A stretch of 64,000 nt of DNA from Shewanella zhangzhouensis (GTDB lineage: Bacteria; Pseudomonadota; Gammaproteobacteria; Enterobacterales; Shewanellaceae): positions 4,351,501-4,415,500 of the forward strand of contig NZ_CP080414.1 of assembly GCF_019457615.1 (NCBI RefSeq), given 5' to 3'. Within the stretch, counting starts at the first letter, position 1. Each line of letters starts with the position of its first letter. The translations under genes and the position numbers were made by a program. The notes under the pieces were generated by a model. That model was given only the letters and a program-made list of their open reading frames with translations. It did not search any database and was not told the origin of the DNA. Positions 54,079 to 62,743 of the stretch are shown here, piece by piece.

Positions 54079-55320
54079 TTATGCCCTTGGCAGACGTCCT
54101 GCGGTGGCCCGCATCAAAAGCAGGCTAATCACCACAAGTCCTGCATTCACTGCCAGCCACAGCCCGCTATCTATCTCACCTTTGAGGCTGAATCGAATGG
54201 CAACATCCACGGTCACCAGAGGTAAAATCATCAGTAACATCAGTGCTGTAGTATGCAAACTGTTACGACAGAATACCCCAAGAGCCATTATCAGCGCCGC
54301 CCCCCAGACGGTGGCCAGAATGGTGAGCAGCCACAGCCAAACGGGTAAGGCAAACAGGCCAATCGCCACGGCAGCGGTCAGCGCCATGCTAAGCGCTGTC
54401 AGCAGTAAAAAACGCAGCTGAGCGCGATAATAGCGCTGACAAAAATCATCCCAGCCCGAAAACAGCGGCAGCATCAGCAGGCCATCCACAGAATGCCAGC
54501 GCATGGTGCGGGTCCAGTGGGCCATGGCGCTCATCATCACCGAAAACTGTACCCACAGGTGCAAAAAGCTGGTGTCGCTGCCCTTTATTTTCAGCAGCAC
54601 ACTGACAAGCAGTGCCATCACAGGGATTAACAGCAAAAAAGCGTTAATGGCCGGGCCACCGAAATAACTGAAGGGGAACAACCAGGCATCCACGGCCCGG
54701 GTTGGTTGCAACCATCGCCAGCTTGGCAGGAAAAAACCACCGGTGGTCATACCGTTACAGTAAATACTCACAGCGCCACGCTGCCATAGGGTATGCCACA
54801 GCCTGGCATCCAGCCATATCCAGGCCAACAACGCCAGTGGCAGGGCCAGGGAGTTAATAATGGGCGCCAACGCCAGCAGGGGTTTAAACAGCACTATGGC
54901 AAAAAAGGCCACCATGGACAGATAAAAGTTGCCGGGTCGGCGACTGCAAAGCCATAAAAAGCCAGCGCCAAGCAGTAGCGCCAGACCACCGTAGCCAAGG
55001 GGCACATCCAGCCATACCCAGCTGGCCAGGATGATAGCCACACTGGCACCTATCAGCGCCAATGACTGTTGGCGTACCATGGCCTTAAAACCGGGGTTAA
55101 TCAGGCTCCATTCGGCGGCGTGCAGGCGGTTCCACTGCCAGGCGATAGCGCTGGAAAAGCCGATGATGGCAAAGCTCAACATAAAGCCCGCCTCGTCGAT
55201 TTTGCCAAGCACCAAGGCCATGGGCACAAACACCACAGCAAACAGGGCTCCCATACCAATAAAGCTGGCGCTGCCAACGTCTTTACACCAGAGCGACCAA
55301 AAGCTTGTCAGGGCTCTCAT
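54079..55320 (-). CDS. ABC-2-type membrane subunit, YtrC-like
   Basis: 413 residues of nearly continuous hydrophobic sequence (about ten to twelve transmembrane segments) with only short loops. It overlaps the upstream ATPase gene by 4 bases, so it is the likely membrane subunit of that exporter. I cannot assign a substrate; GntR/YtrA-controlled exporters in Gram-positive bacteria act against cell-wall-active compounds, but in this background that is only an analogy. Confidence 0.8.
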   Translation of the reverse strand: MRALTSFWSLWCKDVGSASFIGMGALFAVVFVPMALVLGKIDEAGFMLSFAIIGFSSAIAWQWNRLHAAEWSLINPGFKAMVRQQSLALIGASVAIILASWVWLDVPLGYGGLALLLGAGFLWLCSRRPGNFYLSMVAFFAIVLFKPLLALAPIINSLALPLALLAWIWLDARLWHTLWQRGAVSIYCNGMTTGGFFLPSWRWLQPTRAVDAWLFPFSYFGGPAINAFLLLIPVMALLVSVLLKIKGSDTSFLHLWVQFSVMMSAMAHWTRTMRWHSVDGLLMLPLFSGWDDFCQRYYRAQLRFLLLTALSMALTAAVAIGLFALPVWLWLLTILATVWGAALIMALGVFCRNSLHTTALMLLMILPLVTVDVAIRFSLKGEIDSGLWLAVNAGLVVISLLLMRATAGRLPRA

Positions 55321-56165
55321 GGGTGCAGCTCCATAAAGAGCTGCTCCAGATTCACAGTGTCCACGCCCAGCAGCCCGGGGAAGGATTCACCGCTGAAGCC
55401 ATCCACCAGCACCCGGTTACCCTGTCGCCCAAGCACCCGATAAGCGCCCGGCAACTGGCTGCCTTCGGCCAGGGTCAGCAAGCGTACCGATTCACGCACC
55501 GCGTCCAGCTCACCCATAATAAGCAACTGGCCGTCTTTGAGCAGCGCTACATGACTGGCGACCCGCTCCAGATCTGAGGTGATATGGGATGAGAAAATGA
55601 CCGCCGACCCCGACTCCAGCGCCAGCTCAAACAGGTCGCCCATAAAGCGGCGACGGGCAGATGGATCAAGGCTCGCCACCGGTTCATCGAGGACCAGCAG
55701 GCTTGGACGGTAGGCCATGGCCATGATGATGGCGAGCGACTGGCGCTGCCCCACGCTGAGGCGATTTACCTGCGCCTTGGGGTCAAGACCGAAGCGTTTC
55801 ATCCAGCTCTGCTCAAGCTTTGGGTCCCAGTCGGGGTAAAAACTGGCATGCAGCGACAAGGCCCGCTCAACACTGAAGCCTTCGTAGCCATAGTGTTGCT
55901 GCGGCACATAACCGATGCGGGCCTTAGCGCTGGCCGAGAGCGTCGCAGGCGCTTGTCCAAGGGTGCTGATTTCGCCTTCATCGGCGTCCATCAGGCCAAG
56001 GATACAGCGCATCAAGGTAGATTTACCGGCGCCATTTTCCCCCAGCAGCCCCACCACCATGCCGCTTTCCAGGGTGAGATCCACGCCATTTAATGCCGTC
56101 TTGTCACCGAAGCGTTTTTTCAGTCCCCGGATTTCAAGCAGCGGGCCATCGTTCATCAGTTCCAT
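55317..56165 (-). CDS. ABC transporter ATP-binding protein, YtrB-like
   Basis: About 283 residues. Walker A GENGAGKST at 42-50, signature LSVGQ at 136-140, Walker B LLVLDEP at 156-162 and switch His in SSHITSD (numbers from ATG 56165). AAGG lies six bases before that ATG; ATG 56171 is an alternative. The C-terminal extension (LAEGSQLPGAYRVLGRQ) is like that of CcmA-type exporter ATPases. It lies between a GntR/YtrA-type regulator and the membrane subunit. Confidence 0.92.
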   Translation of the reverse strand: MELMNDGPLLEIRGLKKRFGDKTALNGVDLTLESGMVVGLLGENGAGKSTLMRCILGLMDADEGEISTLGQAPATLSASAKARIGYVPQQHYGYEGFSVERALSLHASFYPDWDPKLEQSWMKRFGLDPKAQVNRLSVGQRQSLAIIMAMAYRPSLLVLDEPVASLDPSARRRFMGDLFELALESGSAVIFSSHITSDLERVASHVALLKDGQLLIMGELDAVRESVRLLTLAEGSQLPGAYRVLGRQGNRVLVDGFSGESFPGLLGVDTVNLEQLFMELHP

Positions 56166-56181
56166 GTCCATCCTTCAGGCC

Positions 56182-56553
56182 TCATTGCCAGATGCTGTCG
56201 AGCAGAGATTTAAGTTCATCAAGGTCTACGCCCAGTTGTCGCGCCTGCTGACAGAGCTTTTCCAGCTCAGGCGTCAGCAGCTGCGCCCCCGAGGTGGCGT
56301 GGTTGCCGCTGCTCTCAGCCACCCGGGTAGCCTGACCACGTCGGCGCTCCAGATAGCCCTGATCCACCAACTGCTGGATGGCGCGCGATACCGTCATGGG
56401 ATTAACCGCCAGATATTCCGCCATCTGGCGCACAGACGGCAGCACTGTCTCCGGGGATAACTGCCCAGAGACTATGAGTCTGACTATCTGCTCGTGCAAC
56501 TGCCGGTAAATCGGCTCGCCACTCGAGGGGTTGACATTGAGAAGTTCTAACAT
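56182..56553 (-). CDS. GntR-family regulator, YtrA-like
   Basis: 123 residues: a GntR winged helix at 1-75 (SGEPIYRQLHEQIVRLIVSGQL, LPSVRQMAEYLAVNPMTVSRAIQQL) and only a short C-terminal helical tail, the architecture of the YtrA subfamily. YtrA proteins repress the ABC exporter operon they lead. Operator-like repeats lie just upstream at 56568-56596. The ABC ATPase gene begins 16 bases after it. Confidence 0.9.
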   Translation of the reverse strand: MLELLNVNPSSGEPIYRQLHEQIVRLIVSGQLSPETVLPSVRQMAEYLAVNPMTVSRAIQQLVDQGYLERRRGQATRVAESSGNHATSGAQLLTPELEKLCQQARQLGVDLDELKSLLDSIWQ

Positions 56554-56567
56554 TAGCCTTGAATCAC

Positions 56568-56596
56568 TGTATTAATACATTGATACACCGATACAC
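56568..56596. promoter_or_regulatory. Operator-like repeats upstream of the GntR regulator
   Basis: A perfect 12-bp palindrome TGTATTAATACA at 56568-56579 is followed by two tandem copies of GATACAC (56582-56588 and 56590-56596). The region lies between the divergent GntR and hydrolase genes, so it could control both. The match to a known YtrA site was not checked. Confidence 0.6.
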
Positions 56597-56643
56597 TATA
56601 AACTAACACAGTCGGCCAGGATTGCAAAAAGGAAATAGGTCTT

Positions 56644-58167
56644 ATGAAGCTAAGGAATTTACGCCAACTTGCCCACAAGGCTCCCCGGCTTGCCGGTGCA
56701 GCCCTGTTGGCGATGATGGCCATGAAAAGCCATGCCATGGCGACAGACATACTGGAACGGCCCGCAAGCGACGGGCCACAGAGCTGCTATCTGAAGGACA
56801 TCTCCGATCGCGCCCTGTGCGGCCTGGTTACAGTACCGGAAAACCCCGCAAAGCCCGATGGCAAACAAATAGATATCCACTACGCCGTCTTGCCTGCCAT
56901 CAAGCCCAGCTTTCCCGGTGAGGCGTTTCTCGCCATCGCAGGTGGCCCCGGCCAATCCGCCATCGACAATGCCGCAGGTTTTAACAGCATGTTCCGCAAG
57001 GTGCGTCAGACCCGTGACATACTGCTCATCGATCAGCGCGGCACCGGTCGCTCCAACTTGCTGGCCTGCAGCGACAACGGCCTGGATCCCCTGGCCATCG
57101 ACGATGAAAACGCCGACATGATTGCCGAAACCCGCGCGTGCCTGGCTACCCAGGAGGCCGATATCAGCCAGTATGGCAGTGTCACTGCACTGAGTGACTT
57201 CGAAGCCGTGCGAAAGGCACTGGGTTACCAAAAGCTGCACGTTTACGGCGTGTCTTACGGCAGCCGCATGGGGCAGCTGTACCTGCGCCACTACCCTGAG
57301 GCGCTGGCAACCGTCACCCTCGATGGTGTTGTGCCCATGCAGCAATCGGTACTGGCCATTGGTGAAGCCATTGACCGTGCAGTGGCATTGATGCTTAAAG
57401 ACTGTGCCGGGAATACCGCCTGTCAGGCGCGCTTCCCGCAACTGGCCGACGAGCTGGCCGCCGTGCACAGTCGCCTGGCTCAAAGCCCGGTGGATATTGG
57501 CGTTAATCATCCCCTCACCGGCGAGCCACAGCAGTTTTTGCTCACCCGCAGTAAGTTTGCCGGGGTAGTGCGTTTGGCCCTCTACTCACCCACTACCCGC
57601 GCCCTGTTGCCGCTGGCCATCCACGAAGCGTCCAAAGGCAACTATCAAAGCATTCTCGGTTTGTACGGCATGACTCTGGGCAGCCTGGATTTGGCCGCCG
57701 GTATGCACAATTCCGTGGTGTGCGGCGAAGACATGCATCGCATCGATGCCGACCTGCAACAGCGCCTGCAACAGAGTTACTACGGCAAGCTGATGCTCGA
57801 TGGCCTGCAAAAAGCCTGCAGCGTTTGGCAGGTGCCCGCCATGGATGCTTCCTTTGCCGACGCGGTGGACACCAAGCTGCCGGTGCTCCTCTTGTCCGGT
57901 GAGCTGGACCCTGCCACCCCACCGAGCTGGGCCGAGATGGCCATGGCGAACATGCCCAATGCCCGCCATCTGGTGGCGCCCTACTCGGGCCATGGTATCG
58001 CCCGTGAATCCTGTGCCAGTGGCATCATTGCCGAATTTGTCAGCGAAGGCGCTGTCGATGCGCTGGACACAGACTGCCTGCAAAAGGATATCCGCCGGGG
58101 TTTTTATCTCAATGCCAGTACGGTCGAGCCACTGCCTGCCGTCAGCCCTTTGGCCAATAAGGAATAA
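56644..58167 (+). CDS. TAP-like alpha/beta hydrolase (proline iminopeptidase type)
   Basis: 507 residues, exported (signal peptide, AMA at about 31-33). The oxyanion segment AGGPGQS at 99-105, DQRGTGRS at 130-137, nucleophile Ser204 in YGVSYGSRMG, acid Asp in SGELDPATPP and His in YSGHGIA are those of TAP-domain aminopeptidases. The product probably releases small peptides or degrades an extracellular substrate. Only 3 bases separate it from the NatA-like gene; co-expression with an exporter is clear but the reason is not. Confidence 0.9.
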   Translation: MKLRNLRQLAHKAPRLAGAALLAMMAMKSHAMATDILERPASDGPQSCYLKDISDRALCGLVTVPENPAKPDGKQIDIHYAVLPAIKPSFPGEAFLAIAGGPGQSAIDNAAGFNSMFRKVRQTRDILLIDQRGTGRSNLLACSDNGLDPLAIDDENADMIAETRACLATQEADISQYGSVTALSDFEAVRKALGYQKLHVYGVSYGSRMGQLYLRHYPEALATVTLDGVVPMQQSVLAIGEAIDRAVALMLKDCAGNTACQARFPQLADELAAVHSRLAQSPVDIGVNHPLTGEPQQFLLTRSKFAGVVRLALYSPTTRALLPLAIHEASKGNYQSILGLYGMTLGSLDLAAGMHNSVVCGEDMHRIDADLQQRLQQSYYGKLMLDGLQKACSVWQVPAMDASFADAVDTKLPVLLLSGELDPATPPSWAEMAMANMPNARHLVAPYSGHGIARESCASGIIAEFVSEGAVDALDTDCLQKDIRRGFYLNASTVEPLPAVSPLANKE

Positions 58168-58170
58168 ATC

Positions 58171-58905
58171 ATGATTAAAGTGAATGGCTTATACAAAAAA
58201 ATTGGCCAGGTACAGGCGCTCAACAACCTTAGTTTTGAGGCCCGTGACGGTGAGATCACCGGATTGCTTGGCCCCAACGGCGCGGGGAAAACCACCTGTC
58301 TGCGCACCCTGTTTGGCTTGCTGAAGCCCGATGAGGGCAATGCCATCATCGATGGGGTTGATGTGGCCGAGCAGCCCATTATCGCCAAGCAGGCCCTGGG
58401 ACTCTTTCCGGATCCCTTTGGCCTTTACGAGCGCTTAACTCCTCGGGAATACATCCGCTTTTTCGCCGAACTGTCTGGCATAAATGGCCGCGCAGCCGAT
58501 GAGGCCACCACCCGGGTGCTGGCTCAATTGCACATGCAGGACATTGCCGACCGTCGTTGTAAAGGCTTCTCTCAGGGGCAAAGAATGAAAACCGCACTGG
58601 CGCAGGCCATTGTGCATCAACCGCGAAACATCATCCTCGATGAGCCCACCCGCGGCCTGGATGTGATGAGTACCCGGGTGCTGAGGGGCATGCTGAGTGA
58701 TTTACGCGCCCAGGGACACTGCGTCCTCTTCTCCAGCCACGTGATGCAGGAAGTCGCCGCGCTCTGTGACAGGGTGATCGTGATGGCCCGTGGTGAAGTG
58801 GTTGCCGTGGGCAGCCCCGCCGAGCTGTGTGAGCAAACCGGACACGCTTCTTTGGAAGAAGCCTTTATTCAACTGATTGGAACCGACGAAGGAATAGCCG
58901 CATGA
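58171..58905 (+). CDS. ABC transporter ATP-binding protein, NatA-like
   Basis: 244 residues. Walker A GPNGAGKTT at 34-42, signature FSQGQ at 133-137, Walker B IILDEP at 154-159, switch His in SSHVMQE. It resembles NatA-type ATPases of ABC-2 exporters. It overlaps the permease start by 4 bases. The substrate is unknown; NatAB extrudes sodium in Bacillus, and this similarity does not prove the same role. Confidence 0.92.
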   Translation: MIKVNGLYKKIGQVQALNNLSFEARDGEITGLLGPNGAGKTTCLRTLFGLLKPDEGNAIIDGVDVAEQPIIAKQALGLFPDPFGLYERLTPREYIRFFAELSGINGRAADEATTRVLAQLHMQDIADRRCKGFSQGQRMKTALAQAIVHQPRNIILDEPTRGLDVMSTRVLRGMLSDLRAQGHCVLFSSHVMQEVAALCDRVIVMARGEVVAVGSPAELCEQTGHASLEEAFIQLIGTDEGIAA

Positions 58906-60038
58906 AACGGATACTGACAATGCTGCGCAAAGAGTTTCTCGATGCGCTCCGGGACAAGCGCTCCGTGATGGCGGGCCTCTATTACGCCATAGGTACGCCG
59001 CTAATCATGTCTGGTCTCTTTATGGTGCTGATAAATCAGCTCTCCAGTCCGGATGACCTCTTCATCAAGATAGAAAATGCCGCCAAGGCCAAGGATCTGG
59101 TGCATTACCTCGAAAGCAAGGGCGTCAGCCACAGCGACGATGCGACTCAGGCCAAACCCATACGCCTCGTGATCGCCGAAGAATATCCGGCGCAAATGGC
59201 CAAAGGGGAAGCGGCACTGGTGACCCTGGTGGCCGACAATTCAGACGAAAAGCTGCAAAAGTCCATTCGCCGCCTGCAGGCATTGCTGCAGCAATACAGC
59301 GCCGAAATGGGCAGTCTGAGACTCATTGCCCGCGGCATTGACCCAAGGGTGGTGCAGCCCCTCAATGTGGAGCTGCAGGATGAGGCCACCGCCGACTCCA
59401 AGGGCGGCATGATCCTGGGTCTGGCCATCTTCACCATGATTTACTCGGTGTTTATCTCGGGCATGAACCTGGCCATCGACACCAGCGCCGGTGAGCGTGA
59501 GCGTAACAGCCTGGCATTGTTGCTGAGTCATCCCATCAGCACCCGCGAGCTGGTGTGGTCGAAAATCCTGGCGGTGACCGGCTTTGCCATCCTGGGGGTA
59601 GTGCTGATCTTGCTCGTGTCCAAGTTTGCCTACGCCATGGTGCCCTGGCAGGAACTGGGCTTTGCCATCAATCTGGACCCCAGATTTATGTTGGTGATGC
59701 TGCTGGTCGCCCTGCCGGTTGCCCTGCTGGCCGCCAGCCTCGAGTTGGCCGTGTCCTTTATGGCCAAAACCTTTAAAGAGGCGCAGTCCTATCTCACCAT
59801 GGTGCTGTTTGTGCCCCTGGCGCTGGCCATGGCCTCCACCTACCAAATCGCGCCCGACGTGCTGGCCTGGCTGCCTATCTCAGGCCAGCAGCAGGCGCTG
59901 ATGGAACTGGTAAAGGGTAAAGACTTGCCGATGATGCAGCTACTGGCGACTTCGGCCGGGACCCTGGCCATCGCGCTGGTACTGGCCTTCACCATGGAAA
60001 GATCGCTCAAGAGTGAAAAGGTGGTGTTTGGTCTGTAA
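58902..60038 (+). CDS. ABC-2 permease, NatB-like
   Basis: 378 residues: one transmembrane segment near 25-45, a large periplasmic domain (about 50-165), then five more (about 175-195, 225-250, 270-295, 305-325, 350-370). ILTMLRKEFLDALRDKRSVM is the usual NatB/YhaP N-terminus. Start overlaps the ATPase stop (ATGA). Together with the ATPase it forms an exporter, downstream of a hydrolase and upstream of a small membrane protein. Confidence 0.91.
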   Translation: MKRILTMLRKEFLDALRDKRSVMAGLYYAIGTPLIMSGLFMVLINQLSSPDDLFIKIENAAKAKDLVHYLESKGVSHSDDATQAKPIRLVIAEEYPAQMAKGEAALVTLVADNSDEKLQKSIRRLQALLQQYSAEMGSLRLIARGIDPRVVQPLNVELQDEATADSKGGMILGLAIFTMIYSVFISGMNLAIDTSAGERERNSLALLLSHPISTRELVWSKILAVTGFAILGVVLILLVSKFAYAMVPWQELGFAINLDPRFMLVMLLVALPVALLAASLELAVSFMAKTFKEAQSYLTMVLFVPLALAMASTYQIAPDVLAWLPISGQQQALMELVKGKDLPMMQLLATSAGTLAIALVLAFTMERSLKSEKVVFGL

Positions 60039-60116
60039 TGGCCAATGCCCCAGGTTGCCGGGGAGCTTCCCCGGCAATAACCACAGAGAACACCTGAAAT
60101 ATCAAGGAGACACCTT

Positions 60117-60329
60117 ATGGATAAGTTAACCGCAGTCACCCTGATCATGCTGGCCGCTTTCGCAGCCCAGGTCCTGACCAGTTATTTTCGAAGCCAGCGC
60201 ACCCGCTCCCCAATCGACGTAAAAGCCTTGTCCGATGAAAATTCCGCCCTCAAGGCCCGTATCGCGGCGCTGGAGGCCATAGTGACCGAACCCGGCTACG
60301 AGCTGAAGCGTGAAATCTCCCGACTCTGA
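60117..60329 (+). CDS. Small single-pass membrane protein with coiled coil
   Basis: 70 residues: transmembrane segment about 6-22 (AVTLIMLAAFAAQVL), a basic stretch and a heptad helix with SDENSALKARIAALEAIV (about 39-56), ending PGYELKREISRL. The layout is like PspB/PspC-interacting small proteins, but I cannot assign a family. AAGGAG lies seven bases before ATG 60117. It is 78 bases after the NatB-like gene, likely in the same operon. Confidence 0.7.
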   Translation: MDKLTAVTLIMLAAFAAQVLTSYFRSQRTRSPIDVKALSDENSALKARIAALEAIVTEPGYELKREISRL

Positions 60330-60502
60330 GTTGAGTACAGCTTACACAGCCGGACGCAGCAATCACCACTTTATGTCCAGAGCTTAAGCCACTGCGCCGC
60401 TTTCTGACGGTTGAGGTGGGGCTGTTTGGACGCGGATGAACTGCCATGTGATACAGGCCGGACGCACGGCATTGAATCAATCAGGCATCAGGGACGACCC
60501 CA

Positions 60503-60685
60503 ATGAAAACCAAATTCACTGCGCTGCTGTCAGCGCTTGGACCCGGACTTGCCATAGGCATAGCCTGCGGTGTTGCCATGGACAGCCTGATCACAGGGCT
60601 GGCCATTGCCCTGCCCATGACAGTCGCCATGACACTTGCCTTCTACCATTCCGCCAACGTCAAACAGCCGCCCCCTGACCGCTGA
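60503..60685 (+). CDS. Small hydrophobic protein, 60 residues
   Basis: Two hydrophobic segments with many Gly/Ala residues (about 10-27 and 31-48, GPGLAIGIACGVAMDS, GLAIALPMTVAMTLAF), then a polar tail NVKQPPPDR. AGGGA lies upstream of ATG 60503 with a loose spacing, so the start is less certain. No family is recognised. It lies alone between the ABC operon and hsp20. Confidence 0.6.
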   Translation: MKTKFTALLSALGPGLAIGIACGVAMDSLITGLAIALPMTVAMTLAFYHSANVKQPPPDR

Positions 60686-60748
60686 AAACCTCACTCAAGG
60701 CTGGCAATATTTCGGGACACGCCAGGCACACGAACAGGCCTTTGAAGC

Positions 60749-60777
60749 CTTGAAAAGCACCGGGTAAAGACCATAAT
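60749..60777 (+). promoter_or_regulatory. Sigma-32-like promoter of hsp20
   Basis: CTTGAAA at 60749-60755, a 15-base spacer, CCATAAT at 60771-60777. This is close to the heat-shock consensus CTTGAAA / CCCCATnT, and it lies about 70 bases upstream of the Hsp20 ATG. Confidence 0.65.
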
Positions 60778-60846
60778 TTTTCAAGGGAGATGTAGTTCTC
60801 CCCTTCGTTGAAGTGAGACAGGACGGACGTCTGTAAGGAGGACACC

Positions 60847-61272
60847 ATGAAACTGCGTCCCTGGAATCCTGCTGAAACTTTCGACGACATGCTGCGCCGG
60901 TTTGAGCCCATGTTGCATTGGCCTACCGCCATGGTAAATGGCCAGCGCAACTGGTTACCTGCGACCGATATCAGCGAAAACGCCGAAAGCTATCAGCTGA
61001 AAGTCGAAATGCCCGAGATCAGTAAGGATGACATCCAATTGGCCGTTGAAGATGGCTATCTGGTTCTCAGCGGCGAACGCAAGTATGAGCACACCGACGA
61101 TAAGCAGCATCTGAATGAGCGGTTCCACGGGCAATTTACCCGCCGCTTCCAGTTGCCTGACAACGTTGACGATACTGCCATCGATGCCCGATTCGAAAAC
61201 GGCATGTTATACCTGGCCCTGCCAAAGACAGAGGTCAAAAAAGAACGCTGCCAACGGATTGATATCCACTAG
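60847..61272 (+). CDS. Small heat-shock protein, Hsp20/alpha-crystallin
   Basis: 141 residues with an alpha-crystallin domain about 38-132 (YQLKVEMPEISKDDIQL, DARFENGMLYLALPK), the ATP-independent holdase that keeps unfolded proteins soluble. It resembles the IbpA/class-A type Hsp20, but with the C-terminal IxI-like motif RIDIH. AAGGAGG is directly before ATG 60847; a sigma-32-like promoter and a small hairpin lie in the leader, and a terminator at 61294 follows. Confidence 0.93.
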   Translation: MKLRPWNPAETFDDMLRRFEPMLHWPTAMVNGQRNWLPATDISENAESYQLKVEMPEISKDDIQLAVEDGYLVLSGERKYEHTDDKQHLNERFHGQFTRRFQLPDNVDDTAIDARFENGMLYLALPKTEVKKERCQRIDIH

Positions 61273-61293
61273 AGTCATGGCTCATGGTACGAA

Positions 61294-61325
61294 GAAAAGC
61301 GCCGCTATCGCGGCGCTTTGTTTAT
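61294..61325 (+). terminator. Terminator of hsp20
   Basis: AAAGCGCCG-loop-CGGCGCTTTGTTT, 9-bp stem, about 20 bases after the stop. A frame that starts at 61277 and runs across it looks like no protein I know. Confidence 0.87.
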
Positions 61326-61786
61326 CCCTGATGTGCGCCTTTCTCTTGTTCCAGTGCCTTGTCCCAATAAGGCGTTTCACCAAAGCACTCAATCAAAAAA
61401 TTTATCCCCGCACCTCGGGTCACTGCTATCGAAACTATGGGAACGGCGACCAGATAACCGCCTCAGGGGCCAACGGATAACTTCCAGCACCAAACGTATC
61501 GGCCTTTGATTTACTGACATTCCACCGGTGACAATTTGCGGAACCGGGGAGCGTGCGAAAACCTGACACCACAAATTAGCGCTGTATCGACAATTGCGGC
61601 CGGCGTTCTTGCCATGGAGGGCTTTGCTTGGCATGTTTGCACACATGCCAGGGTCACTGGAGAGCGTTCCACACGGTGCCAACGCACTCGAAAATGGCAA
61701 GAATACGACTCTACACAACGCCAGGTGGCCGGTGTTCATTCACATTTGACCGCTTGTTTACTGTTACGGCCGCCGGGGAAGATTGA
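61326..61786. other. Intergenic region between hsp20 and the PAS-GGDEF gene
   Basis: About 460 bases without a supported gene. Short open frames on both strands lack a ribosome binding site and overlap each other. It should carry the promoter for the GGDEF gene. I looked for a cyclic di-GMP riboswitch and did not find the conserved core. Confidence 0.55.
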
Positions 61787-62725
61787 ATGAATGATGCCGC
61801 TCTGCTTGAGACAACCACCTTTGCCGACAGCGCCCTGTGCCTGCAGGCACTGCTGAATTCGATTGAAGATCAGGTGGTTGTCATCGATATCCAGGGCACC
61901 ATCGTCTACACCAACCTTGCCTGGAACAAGTTTGCCGAAGAGAACGGCATGACACAGGGACACAACTGGCTTGGTACCAACTACTTGCGGGTTTGCGATG
62001 GCGCGACCGAGTCATTCAGCAAAACTGCCGCAGAAGGCATCAGGCGGGTGATGGCAGGTGAAGGAGCGCAGTTTTACCTTGAATACCCCTGCCACAGCCC
62101 CACAACCCAGCGTTGGTTTATGATGCGGGTGACCGAAATTGCCGGTCTGGCGTCGCGCTATTTTGCCATTGCCCATGTCAATATCACCGAGCGAAAACTG
62201 CTGGAACTGAAGGTTGCCAAGCTGTCGATGCATGACCCGCTGACCGGCCTCGCCAATCGGCGTTTATTCAACAGCTTTTTACACAACGAATGGCGCAGAA
62301 GCCAACGGGAGCAAGTCCCACTCACCCTGATTTTACTGGATTTGGACCACTTCAAAGCCTGCAATGATCATTTCGGCCATCTGGTGGGAGACGAGCATTT
62401 ACAGCAGGTCAGTCAGGTGCTCTTGTCGGTGTGTCAACGCCCCACAGATCTGGCCTGCCGTTTTGGTGGTGATGAGTTTGCACTGGTGCTTGGCAATACA
62501 AACGCCGCCGCGGGGCTCGGGCTTGCCGAAAAGGTGCGCGCCGCTATCGAAAACCTGAATATCAGACTAGAAGATGGGCTGCAGCTGACGTCGAGCCTCG
62601 GCATCGCGACCCTGGAGCCGGGGCAGCAAATGGAGCAGGAACACACTCTCTGTTCCCTGGCCGACTCTGCGCTCTATCAGGCCAAAGCGGCAGGAAGGAA
62701 TTGCTGCAAGCTGCTGTCCTGTTAA
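61787..62725 (+). CDS. PAS-GGDEF diguanylate cyclase
   Basis: 312 residues, soluble. PAS domain about 20-138 (SIEDQVVVIDIQGTIVYTN, VNITERKLLE), GGDEF domain about 145-312 with the intact GGDEF loop at 227-231 and an RPTD I-site at 218-221. It should make cyclic di-GMP in response to a PAS signal, with product inhibition. No EAL or HD-GYP domain is attached. GGGGAAG precedes ATG 61787. Confidence 0.93.
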   Translation: MNDAALLETTTFADSALCLQALLNSIEDQVVVIDIQGTIVYTNLAWNKFAEENGMTQGHNWLGTNYLRVCDGATESFSKTAAEGIRRVMAGEGAQFYLEYPCHSPTTQRWFMMRVTEIAGLASRYFAIAHVNITERKLLELKVAKLSMHDPLTGLANRRLFNSFLHNEWRRSQREQVPLTLILLDLDHFKACNDHFGHLVGDEHLQQVSQVLLSVCQRPTDLACRFGGDEFALVLGNTNAAAGLGLAEKVRAAIENLNIRLEDGLQLTSSLGIATLEPGQQMEQEHTLCSLADSALYQAKAAGRNCCKLLSC

Positions 62726-62743
62726 GCGCCTGGGAGTGGCGGT

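Noticed and set aside
61277..61480. A 67-codon frame beginning MAHGTKKSAAIAALCLS after hsp20
   Set aside because: The hydrophobic stretch arises from the GC-rich terminator stem of hsp20 and there is no Shine-Dalgarno sequence.
61536..61790. Possible cyclic di-GMP riboswitch before the PAS-GGDEF gene
   Set aside because: The conserved GEMM core and receptor sequences were not found by eye.
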